From positions 1 to 15,932 of the forward strand of contig DAOUAE010000044.1 of assembly GCA_034433795.1 (NCBI GenBank): a stretch of 15,932 nt of DNA, written 5' to 3'. This document shows, piece by piece, positions 7,649-15,056 of the stretch. The notes under the pieces are model-generated. The model had not been told where the DNA came from and did not search any database. It was given only the letters and a program-made list of their open reading frames with translations. Source of the DNA: DAOUAE01 sp034433795 (GTDB lineage: Bacteria; Chloroflexota; UBA6077; FW602-bin22; DAOUAE01). Position 1 is the stretch's first letter. Every line of letters starts with the position of its first letter. Position numbers and translations under genes: made by a program.

Positions 7649-7664
7649 AGGAAGCCAAACCGTC

Positions 7665-8708
7665 TCAGGGCCAGGGACGAAACTGGTGGAAATGCCGTTG
7701 ATACACCCCGCGCTCGATCGCTCGCTCGTAACTGCGATCCGAATGGCGGGTGAGCAGACAGACCATCACGCGTCCCTCTTCGTCTTCGAAGTAGAAGAGA
7801 CGCTCATCACAATGACCTTTCGGATAAACCAGACAGTCTGAGTTACGAACGCGATCCGAACGATTCCGACGCACTGTTATCAGCCGGAGCTTCTCTAAAG
7901 CCCTGGCGAAGCGAGTCCGAATCGCTGGCGAGGCTTTTTCGTAAGTTTCGTGCGCCTCTTCTGAGAGAAAGAGCGGTACGGTCGCTGACCGTGTCAGTTG
8001 TTCAAGATAGGCTTCGTAAAAAGCCTCGCCAGCCGGCGAAAGGAAGGTGTACCCTGCCTCCTCCGCCAGCAGCAAATGGACCTCCGGCGGCAGATGACGC
8101 ACGCGCGCCTCAACCTCTCGGGACAGACGGAAATCTTCGTGCAGCCATTCAAAAAACTCGTCATGGTCGGCGATAATCGTATAGTCCCAGCTGATGGGCG
8201 CAGGGGGCATCGCGATAATATCCCGGAACGCTTCGTGGATATAGTAGACCGGAACGTCGAAGAGAAGCCCCACCAGCGTGGCGTAGGCGATCTCGGCCTT
8301 AAAGCCGCCGGTCGCGTTGATCAGCACCTCCCGACCCTGCGCCCGCTCCTGGCGGAGGAGAGCGATCATCGTCGCGACCAGTGACCGCAGCCCCCGCAAT
8401 TTGAAGCGGTTTTCGGCGTAGGTCAGGTCGGCCACCTCCTGGAGACGGGTGCTGAACCTCTGGCCTTCGTAGTGGCCGGCCAGAGCCTCCGCGCAGAGAC
8501 GCCCCTCGTCGGTCTGCGAATGCAGAAAGATGATGCGATCTCCCTCCTGCACCAGGCGGGTCAGGGAGTTCGTTTCGGCGCAGGCCCGCTCCGGTGGCGT
8601 CTGACGGAGATACTGAACCAGGTGCTGTCGTCCGGGTCGGGCCACCGACTGGTCCCGCCGGAGATTCGTCAGGAGCGAGGTTCCGACCGTGGTCAGAATG
8701 GTCCGCAT
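7665..8708 (-). CDS. CARF-domain CRISPR effector with C-terminal RelE-like toxin domain
   Basis: A 347-residue protein. The N-terminal CARF domain (about 1-175) resembles the APE2256-type family: TTVGTSLLTN (6-15) closes strand one and NATGGFKAEIAYA (131-143) is the conserved ligand-contact loop. A linker of about 180-240, with HLLLAEEAGYTFLSPAGEAFYEAY, looks like a winged helix. Residues 244-336 read like RelE/ParE-superfamily toxins: VPLFLSEEAHETYEK, then VYPKG, ERLFYFEDEEGRVMVCLL and SYERAIERGVY. Aligned by eye with E. coli RelE, Lys297, Arg303, Arg321 and Tyr327 fall at or near the catalytic Lys/Arg/Tyr positions. The inferred role is cyclic oligoadenylate-triggered mRNA cleavage, perhaps ribosome-dependent; the CARF may also degrade the activator. 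It is the last gene of the cmr operon. Two ATGs are adjacent (8711, 8708): the first gives ATGA overlap with cmr6, the second has better spacing from GGGAGG and is used here. G+C is lower over the RelE part than over neighbours. Confidence 0.88.
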   Translation of the reverse strand: MRTILTTVGTSLLTNLRRDQSVARPGRQHLVQYLRQTPPERACAETNSLTRLVQEGDRIIFLHSQTDEGRLCAEALAGHYEGQRFSTRLQEVADLTYAENRFKLRGLRSLVATMIALLRQERAQGREVLINATGGFKAEIAYATLVGLLFDVPVYYIHEAFRDIIAMPPAPISWDYTIIADHDEFFEWLHEDFRLSREVEARVRHLPPEVHLLLAEEAGYTFLSPAGEAFYEAYLEQLTRSATVPLFLSEEAHETYEKASPAIRTRFARALEKLRLITVRRNRSDRVRNSDCLVYPKGHCDERLFYFEDEEGRVMVCLLTRHSDRSYERAIERGVYQRHFHQFRPWP

Positions 8709-9736
8709 CATCCCTCCCAGAGTCCGTAGCCGGCCGCCGTCTTCGCCCCGATGCCCCACTCGCGCAGGCCGGTCTCCAGCCAGCCCCGGGCCTGCTGTGC
8801 CAGTGTGGCCTCCGGCGCCGCGACCGCAAAGAGGAAAAGGCTGCCCGGCGCGATGGTCAGAAAGTAGACGGGGATCGGACTGAGGTAATCGGCCGGCGCG
8901 GACCAGCCCGTGTAATACTCGCTATAGTGAGGATTCATCACCTCCCGGTCCAGCCTCAGACGATGGGGATCGGCCGGGATCGCGTCGAAGAAAACGACCC
9001 GGCCAGCCGCGCCCGTGGTACCAAAGACCAGCCGCAGTGGCTGGACCCTCTCCTCCGCCTCCTGGAAATCCAATTGTCGTAGCCTCGAGGACGATAACGC
9101 CGGATCCTGTCGCAACTCGCCGAACCGCTGCCGCCGGCGCTCGCTCTCCGGCTCGCTCACATAGGCTTCCAAGCGCTGAAGGGGTGTGACCGATAAACGA
9201 TCCGCTCGCTCCCGGGCCGCGACCTCCGCTGGCGATAGCACCGGCACCCCAAACTCCACCGCCAGACGCCAGAGGGCCACCGACCGCGCCAGTCCCTTAA
9301 GAGCGCTGCCAGGGATAAGGGGAAAACCGTACACCCGATGCAGACGCAGACTGGTCTCCAGGACACTCTCCGCTCCCAGGCCGACCACCACCCGACTGGC
9401 CGCCCGGAGACGAAACTGCTCGACGGCCTCACCCCGCTGGCGGCGTTCCGTGAGCATGGCCTCCCACCGCCGCCGGAACGCCTGCAGAACGCTGGCGATC
9501 TCGGCGGCGGTGAAGGTCGCTATCCCCTCCCGCTTCCTGGCCGGTTCCAGGTCCCAGGTCCGGGCCTCACACCGCGGAAAGCGGTCGAGGCGCAGTCCGT
9601 AATTGACACAGGTTGGTCCATAAGCCACGGCCAGATCCCGTGCATCGAGGGGCAGGGGATACCCCTCCGAAGGGCCCGGTGAGCCGGCCGGCCGGGTCGG
9701 AGGGCCGCTGCGCCCTCGTAATGGCTGCCGCTGCAT
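8708..9736 (-). CDS. cmr6: Type III-B CRISPR RAMP protein Cmr6
   Basis: A 342-residue RAMP protein that caps the 3' end of the crRNA-bearing Cmr filament. Family motifs in order are SRVVVGLGAESVLET (114-128), LHRVYGFPLIPGSALKGLAR (132-151), FGTTGAAGRVVFFDAIP (238-254), NPHYSEYYTG (268-277), PADYLSPIPVYFL (281-293) and the C-terminal Gly-rich WGIGAKTAAGYG (327-338). The segment of about 165-235 is a charged Arg/Glu-rich stretch between RAMP elements, probably a lineage-specific insertion or flexible region. The ATG at 9736 overlaps the cmr5 TGA by one base (TGATG) and has GGAGGAGG upstream. Its stop overlaps the start region of the CARF gene, so the effector is translated with the Cmr complex. 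Confidence 0.95.
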   Translation of the reverse strand: MQRQPLRGRSGPPTRPAGSPGPSEGYPLPLDARDLAVAYGPTCVNYGLRLDRFPRCEARTWDLEPARKREGIATFTAAEIASVLQAFRRRWEAMLTERRQRGEAVEQFRLRAASRVVVGLGAESVLETSLRLHRVYGFPLIPGSALKGLARSVALWRLAVEFGVPVLSPAEVAARERADRLSVTPLQRLEAYVSEPESERRRQRFGELRQDPALSSSRLRQLDFQEAEERVQPLRLVFGTTGAAGRVVFFDAIPADPHRLRLDREVMNPHYSEYYTGWSAPADYLSPIPVYFLTIAPGSLFLFAVAAPEATLAQQARGWLETGLREWGIGAKTAAGYGLWEG

Positions 9737-10137
9737 CAGTCCTCCTCCGTCGGCAACTCGGCCTCGGCGAACCGTTTGAGCCAGACCAGATAGGCCAGTG
9801 CCTCGGCGGTGGCCCGCCGGTAGTCGTGGCTGTCGTGGTTCAGCACCCAGTCCAGGAGCGTTTGGTTTTGGGCTCCCGAGGCGATCTGAGACAGCACCCA
9901 GGTCGAGAGATGGCCTGCGAGAACGGTGTGCGCATCATGCGGATCGTTTTTCCCTTTGGAGCGCAGAAAAGCCAGGGTTGGGCCCAGGCCGTTGGTGAGA
10001 ATCAGCATCGGCACCCGACGGGCCAGGGAGCCATACTTCTTTTTGAAGTCTTCTGACCGACTGGCAACGTCCTGAACGGCGGTCCAGGCGTGCCGGGCCC
10101 GCTGCTGGTCCAGCGTCTGCTGCTGTGCGACAGTCAT
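9736..10137 (-). CDS. cmr5: Type III-B CRISPR small subunit Cmr5
   Basis: A 133-residue, mostly helical small subunit. The N-terminal TLDQQRARHAWTAVQ is the Cmr5 signature, followed by KKYGSLARRVPMLILTNGLGPTLAFL and a C-terminal helix with ATAEALAYLVWLKRFAEAEL. Cmr5 packs along the groove of the Cmr4 filament and contacts the target RNA strand. Start choice: GTG at 10140 and ATG at 10137 are adjacent in frame; ATG is preferred, with GGGAGG nine bases upstream, and overlaps the cmr4 TGA by one base. The stop overlaps the cmr6 ATG by one base. Confidence 0.94.
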   Translation of the reverse strand: MTVAQQQTLDQQRARHAWTAVQDVASRSEDFKKKYGSLARRVPMLILTNGLGPTLAFLRSKGKNDPHDAHTVLAGHLSTWVLSQIASGAQNQTLLDWVLNHDSHDYRRATAEALAYLVWLKRFAEAELPTEED

Positions 10138-11057
10138 CACGACACCCCTCCCAGACGCATCTTGACCAAACCGCGTCCGACGGTGCTGTCACCCCCCAGC
10201 TGCAGTCGCCGGCCGTCCACACACTCTCTGACGAACGCCAGGACCTGCTGCGCCGGATCGGCGGCCGGCTGCCAATCGGCCGGGAGAGTCTCACGAGCGA
10301 CCCGCGGCCGGCTGGCGAAGAGCCCCGCGTAGAGCAGTGTCTCGCTGGGCAGATGCTCCTCAGACCAGAGGGCCCCGCGCTCGACGGTCCTCTTTTCGTC
10401 GTGCAACCGAATGCGGCTGATAATCTCCGTTGAGAACTGAACGAAGTCACGGAAGGCGTTCTCCGGCAACACCACCAGCCGTCCCGGCAAGGCGTCGCGC
10501 CAGTAGGTGTATTCCTCGCCGGTCGGCAGCGCGTTCTCGCGCAACCATTCGGCAATACGCTGGACTGCGGGCGAGGACCGGGCCACGAAGGCGAACTCTT
10601 CCAGAACCAGTCGGTTGTTGCTCACCACAGTACTCGACGGTCCGACCAGAGCCTCGCTCTCTCCGGTCGGACCAACCGGCTGCCAGTCCAGGCTGATCCC
10701 CGCCATTGTGGCGTCCCGCCAGAACCGGGCCAGAACGTTCTGGCTGGTCACCCAGGCGAAGACGCCGAAGAGCGACCGAACCGGAAAGAGCAGAATCCGG
10801 GCATCGCCGACCGAGAGGGCGCCGGCGTGCTCATGGGCCTGGGTGGTGTCCGGCCCGAAAACCAGACGGGCTTTGGCTCTATCCCGCTGCTCGGCCACCG
10901 CCCGCAGGCTGCCCTTCAGTCCAGACCCCTGAATCAGGGGATACCCTGTTATTCGTTCCCGCTGGATAGGGAGATCCACCACGCCCAGGCTGGTGCCACT
11001 GCCGGCGTGGAGTGGCGTTTCGACGTAGAGGTACAGCAGCCCCGCTCGCTCAAACAT
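10137..11057 (-). CDS. cmr4: Type III-B CRISPR backbone RNase Cmr4
   Basis: A 306-residue Cas7-type RAMP that polymerises along the crRNA and cleaves bound target RNA every six bases. The N-terminal LYVETPLHAGSGT (10-22) leads into VVDLPIQRER (26-35). Asp28 in this motif corresponds to the catalytic aspartate of characterised Cmr4 proteins (Asp26 in Pyrococcus furiosus), so target RNA cleavage should be intact. TGYPLIQGSGLKGSLRAVAE follows, and the C-terminal glycine-rich loop is LGGDSTVGRG (287-296). The ATG at 11057 has GGAGGAG just upstream and lies 12 bases after the cmr3 stop. The gene overlaps cmr5 at its 3' end. Confidence 0.96.
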   Translation of the reverse strand: MFERAGLLYLYVETPLHAGSGTSLGVVDLPIQRERITGYPLIQGSGLKGSLRAVAEQRDRAKARLVFGPDTTQAHEHAGALSVGDARILLFPVRSLFGVFAWVTSQNVLARFWRDATMAGISLDWQPVGPTGESEALVGPSSTVVSNNRLVLEEFAFVARSSPAVQRIAEWLRENALPTGEEYTYWRDALPGRLVVLPENAFRDFVQFSTEIISRIRLHDEKRTVERGALWSEEHLPSETLLYAGLFASRPRVARETLPADWQPAADPAQQVLAFVRECVDGRRLQLGGDSTVGRGLVKMRLGGVS

Positions 11058-11069
11058 CGCTCCTCCTGC

Positions 11070-12215
11070 TCAGGCATAGTCCCAGGGAGCCACCGCCGCC
11101 CAACCAAAGCCGATCTGCCCGAAATCGCCCTCCCCCGAAGGTGTCTCGGTAAACGGCCGACCGCGCCAGGCGACGCTGGTCTCGCTGGTGAAGAAAAACA
11201 CGCTCCCCGCCGGGACAAAGCGACGCATGGTTCGCTGGAAATCGCCTCGACGCCGCTGGTCGTCGACAAACGCCCCGCCGAGAGCCAGAGGGCGCGGTAG
11301 GGCCACGGCCACCAGTCGCACCGGACCAGTGAAGAACGTCTCCCACCGATCATTCTGCAGCCGCCAGCCATCAGAGAACCAGGCGGGCGTCAGCAGGATC
11401 ACCTTGAAGCGGGCCGGCAGAGAATCGGGAACGGATAGTGGCGCGAAGGGGTCAGTCAGCACCGTGTACCGAGCCACGCGGGCCTCACCCCCCAGCTGCA
11501 GGAAGCCGGCGGGCGGCGCAAACGGGGGAACACCTTCTATCTCCAGGAGGAATCCCACCCCCTCCGCCAGGCGGAGAAACTCGGCCTGGTAGAGACGCCC
11601 CTCCTGGGGGCGACGGCGCTCGGGATCGAGCGCTATCCCGAAACGCGGCTCTCGCACCACGATCTCCGGCTCAGGAATCGCTGTCACCTCCACCTGGCCA
11701 GCGAGATAGCGCCGGAACTGCTCCTCATCCAGCCAGCCGCGCTCACTCTCTGGCGGCTGAGGCGTGCGAGCCCAGAGGGGGCAGAGACCGTCCGGGGCGT
11801 TCTGGGCGAAGAACGGTTCGGACAACGGGCTGACCAGGACAGACCGCCTGACCGGCGACCTGGCCTCCAACTCATCCGACGTCGTGGCCACCAGATCGGC
11901 TGGCAGCGGAAAGTACCGGGTGATCCGCCCGTCGGGGTGACGGCGCGCCACCAGCGGTCCCCGCAACTGAAGACGCCCATAACCGCCACCGGGCGGCCCG
12001 ATTTGCTGGATCAGTGCCTGAGCGGTCGGGGCACCACGGGCGTAGTCAGCCGGATCGATCCCGCTGGCGAAGAGAAGGCGCGCGCGAATCGCTCCCTGCA
12101 GCGTAAACGGCGTCGGCGGAAAAAGACTGCGGGCACGGTGATCTTCTCCGGCAGTAAAGGGCCGGCCGTCACGAAAGAGCAGGACATCCACCGGTTCGAT
12201 AAATACCGACCACAT
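11070..12215 (-). CDS. cmr3: Type III-B CRISPR RAMP protein Cmr3
   Basis: A 381-residue Cas5-like RAMP that binds the crRNA 5' tag and joins Cmr2 to the filament. The start IEPVDVLLFRDGRPF (6-20) is the family signature, followed by SLFPPTPFTLQGAIRARLL (30-48). Near the C-terminus GEGDFGQIGFGWAAVAPW (361-378) is the glycine-rich RAMP element. It begins immediately after the cmr2 stop (TAG then ATG, no gap), with GGGAGGTG about ten bases upstream inside the end of cmr2, so the two are translationally coupled. Confidence 0.95.
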   Translation of the reverse strand: MWSVFIEPVDVLLFRDGRPFTAGEDHRARSLFPPTPFTLQGAIRARLLFASGIDPADYARGAPTAQALIQQIGPPGGGYGRLQLRGPLVARRHPDGRITRYFPLPADLVATTSDELEARSPVRRSVLVSPLSEPFFAQNAPDGLCPLWARTPQPPESERGWLDEEQFRRYLAGQVEVTAIPEPEIVVREPRFGIALDPERRRPQEGRLYQAEFLRLAEGVGFLLEIEGVPPFAPPAGFLQLGGEARVARYTVLTDPFAPLSVPDSLPARFKVILLTPAWFSDGWRLQNDRWETFFTGPVRLVAVALPRPLALGGAFVDDQRRRGDFQRTMRRFVPAGSVFFFTSETSVAWRGRPFTETPSGEGDFGQIGFGWAAVAPWDYA

Positions 12216-15056
12216 CTACTCCCCACCTCCCTGGGCCAGGAAACGGGCCAGGAGCAGCCAGTCGGCCATCTGTTCAAACCCGGACCGACCCACGCGCCGC
12301 CCGTGAGCGGCCAGCCTCTCGGCGAAGGCGATGAGCTGGTCCGCCAGCCGTTGGGCAGCCCCCAGGTTGCGCTCCTCGCTGTGTCGGACCAGCAGGCGTC
12401 TCAGCTCGGCCCGCTGAGCCTCGGCGGACAGGCCAGCCAGGGTACGGGCCTCGGCGAAGACCGCCGGGGCCAGTTTCATCGTCAACGGTCCTTTCCGAAG
12501 AAACCGGCTGAGGTCGTTGACGAGAGCAACCACGTCGGGGACCGCCGGATAGAACCAGCGAGTCCCCACCTGGATCGTCTCGCCCGAGCGCTTGAGGAGG
12601 GCCACGCCCAGGGCGTTACGCTCATACTGGCCCTTGGCCATCTGCTCAGCCTGGCGCGCCGCCTGCAGAACCGTATCGAGCGGCTGAAGGTGATGGGCCA
12701 GGGCTACCCCCACCGAAGCGCTGGCCGTCGGCCCCATTGTTGGCAGAATCTCCGGCGCCGGTGTCTGGCGGTAGACCAGATAGCCGGTGATCTTCTCCTG
12801 CCCGAACGCCACCGGCAGCGGCTCGTCCGGGCCGTACAAGACAAGAGGCTTCTGAAGATCGACCTCGCCGGTAAAGAGGGCCCGGAGATCCCGCGCCGCC
12901 GGCAGAGCCTCCTCCAGCGGCAGGAGGGCCAGCAGGTCGTCGCCTCCAGCGTAGACCACGCGCCCGTGGTAGCGCTGCTCGACCACCCAGCGCACGACAG
13001 TCAGAGCGAATCCGGTCAGGGCTGCGGAGATCGCCCCGTGGAGAGCCGGGGTCATCAGGCGCCGGGCGTACAGCAGGTCCCGCCAATCGCTCTGGTCGGC
13101 GAGCGCGTGACGAACCTCGGGATGGAGAACGTTGCCCCAGGCCGCCAGGCCCTCGTGGGTCCCGCTCAGCCACCGGCCGGCGCGGTCACCGTCCATGACC
13201 AGCACCGCGTAGTACCGTGCGGGCTGACCCATGCCTTTCTCACGGGCCACCTTGAGAAAATCCTGCAGTGTCTGCCGCACGGCCGCCGCATCGCTCTCGC
13301 TGCAAGCCAGACCCTCTTCCTGCAGACGCTCGACTGTGAATGTCTCCGGGAAAAGCATCTCGCCATCGTAGGCCAGAAAGTCGCGGGCCAGATTGGCCCA
13401 CGACGAGCCCTGCAGAGCCTCAAGCCAGCGCCAGAGCTTCGGGATCGCGCCCGGCGAAACGGTCGGAGGGACGTTCAGCAGGTGTTTCAGGGTCTCGAGA
13501 TGCTCACGCAACGCCTCGACCAGCGCCTGGTCGGCCTGAGAGCCGGCCAGGTGCGCCAGCACGGCGGCTTTGAAGGAAGCCGTGGCGACCTCGCTGGTCG
13601 AGGGAAACCCGGCGGTCAAACCGAACTCTTTTGCCAGCACGGCCCGCAGCACGAACCGCTTGACCGTACAGACGGCGCAGAGACGCTCGCGTCCATGCAG
13701 ACGAACCTCTGTCGGATACCGCCCGGCCACTGTCGCCCAGAAATCGCGGGCGTCCCGGCCCGTGCTGCGCAGGGCGGCCCGCTGGCCGCAGAGCGTGCAC
13801 TTGGCCCCCCGCTCTTCAATGGGCCGAAAGTCGCGCAGGCCTTTGCGGGCGTTGAAGGCCCGGTCGGCCAGCGCGTAGAGCAGACTGTAGGTTGTGCCCC
13901 AGTTCGGCGCGTACTGTCCGCCGCCTCGCTCTTTGGGACGCGCATAGAGGCTGTACATCTGGCCAAAGACCCAGGTGGCCGCAGGCCGACAGAGCTCTTC
14001 ATATCGGGTCTTGACGGCCTCAGCCTGAGCCACCGACTCCGACCGGTCCGCCCCCGGCCAGGGCAGCACCACCCAGTAGACCTCGACCTGGCTGGCGATC
14101 TGCTGTCCCCAGATCTGCCAGGTGAGATCGTCGGCCACTGGCGCGGCGATCTGCTGAAAGACCTCCTCAGCCAACCGCTGCCACTCGGCCCGAACGGCTC
14201 TCTCAGCCCGCTGCGCTGCCGACACTGCCTCCGCCGCCGGCAGAAGAGCCACGAACTTGTTGGGAAGGGTGGCCAGCGCCAGCGCCGCGCTCCCGGGTTT
14301 GGGGAGCGGGACACCCTGCTGGTGTAACCAGCGGTCACAGAGGGGCTGTCCCCGCAGCGCCGGGAAGAGCACCACATCAGGGCCGTAGATTTCGACCAGG
14401 CTCTGGAGAGCCACCCAGGCGAGATAGGAGAGGAGCCAGCTGCCCATCCAGAGGTCCTGCGTGCGGCGGGCGGTGGTGATGAACTCCTGAACCGGACCGA
14501 GGGCGAAGACCAGCAGCGCCGGCCGGGGCAGAGCGTCGGCGATAGCGGCCGTGACCGAAAGATGCTGCACCAGCGGATGGTCAGGCTGGCGGGTGTCGGC
14601 GGGCAGCCCCGCGAAGAGCGCCCCGACCGGGGGCCAGGCGGCGGCCGCCCGGTCAGTCAGACAGCGCCAGAGGATCAGGTAGCGCTGGCGGAGATCCTCT
14701 ACGCCGCCAGTTAGCTCCCGGATCACCTGCTGGAGCGCGGCGTGGGTAGCAGCCGGGTCGATAGTCGCTAGTGAGCCGAGATTCAGCGGCCGGCCGGCCA
14801 GGGGGTGGGTCAGGATCGCCGGGTGATGGCGCCAGTCGGCTTCGAGGCCGACCGGGAAGTTTATGCGATCGGCGGCTGAGGCGATCTGGTCAGCGCGCCG
14901 GGCCTGCTCGAGCTCCATTGTCGTGGCCGCCCGGCCCAGAGCGATCCGCTGGAGCTCAGCGGCGCGCGCTTTATGATGGGCGATATCGAATGGTTTATCC
15001 GGCGGGTCGTGCAGCAGGGCCACGATCTTCCGCGCCCAACGGTCTTCGGCTACCAT
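12216..15056 (-). CDS. cmr2: Type III-B CRISPR large subunit Cmr2 (Cas10)
   Basis: A 946-residue Cas10-family protein, the signalling and DNase subunit of the Cmr complex. The N-terminus has the HD-type motif LLHDPPDKPF with His16-Asp17, usually linked to single-stranded DNA cleavage, and nearby HHKARAAEL and ADQIASAADR helices. The first palm region includes LLVFALGPVQEFITTARRTQDLW. A zinc finger is formed by CTLC (420-423) and CAVC (460-463). The second palm carries VVYAGGDDLLALL with GGDD at 704-707, the site that makes cyclic oligoadenylate from ATP. The C-terminal helical domain follows. The ATG at 15056 is chosen over an upstream start because a full-length GGAGGTGA ribosome binding site lies seven bases away; it overlaps the cmr1 stop by seven bases. 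Both nucleotide cyclase and HD sites look intact. Confidence 0.96.
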   Translation of the reverse strand: MVAEDRWARKIVALLHDPPDKPFDIAHHKARAAELQRIALGRAATTMELEQARRADQIASAADRINFPVGLEADWRHHPAILTHPLAGRPLNLGSLATIDPAATHAALQQVIRELTGGVEDLRQRYLILWRCLTDRAAAAWPPVGALFAGLPADTRQPDHPLVQHLSVTAAIADALPRPALLVFALGPVQEFITTARRTQDLWMGSWLLSYLAWVALQSLVEIYGPDVVLFPALRGQPLCDRWLHQQGVPLPKPGSAALALATLPNKFVALLPAAEAVSAAQRAERAVRAEWQRLAEEVFQQIAAPVADDLTWQIWGQQIASQVEVYWVVLPWPGADRSESVAQAEAVKTRYEELCRPAATWVFGQMYSLYARPKERGGGQYAPNWGTTYSLLYALADRAFNARKGLRDFRPIEERGAKCTLCGQRAALRSTGRDARDFWATVAGRYPTEVRLHGRERLCAVCTVKRFVLRAVLAKEFGLTAGFPSTSEVATASFKAAVLAHLAGSQADQALVEALREHLETLKHLLNVPPTVSPGAIPKLWRWLEALQGSSWANLARDFLAYDGEMLFPETFTVERLQEEGLACSESDAAAVRQTLQDFLKVAREKGMGQPARYYAVLVMDGDRAGRWLSGTHEGLAAWGNVLHPEVRHALADQSDWRDLLYARRLMTPALHGAISAALTGFALTVVRWVVEQRYHGRVVYAGGDDLLALLPLEEALPAARDLRALFTGEVDLQKPLVLYGPDEPLPVAFGQEKITGYLVYRQTPAPEILPTMGPTASASVGVALAHHLQPLDTVLQAARQAEQMAKGQYERNALGVALLKRSGETIQVGTRWFYPAVPDVVALVNDLSRFLRKGPLTMKLAPAVFAEARTLAGLSAEAQRAELRRLLVRHSEERNLGAAQRLADQLIAFAERLAAHGRRVGRSGFEQMADWLLLARFLAQGGGE

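Noticed and set aside
7600..7664. Possible bidirectional terminator between the DUF932 and CARF genes
   Set aside because: Only very short stems (for example CCAG-TAT-CTGG, GCGC-TGAA-GCGC) and no T-runs are seen on either strand.
11937..14327. 796-codon open frame on the plus strand
   Set aside because: It is antisense to cmr2 and the start of cmr3, whose protein motifs are clear. The plus-strand product has no recognisable fold or motif.
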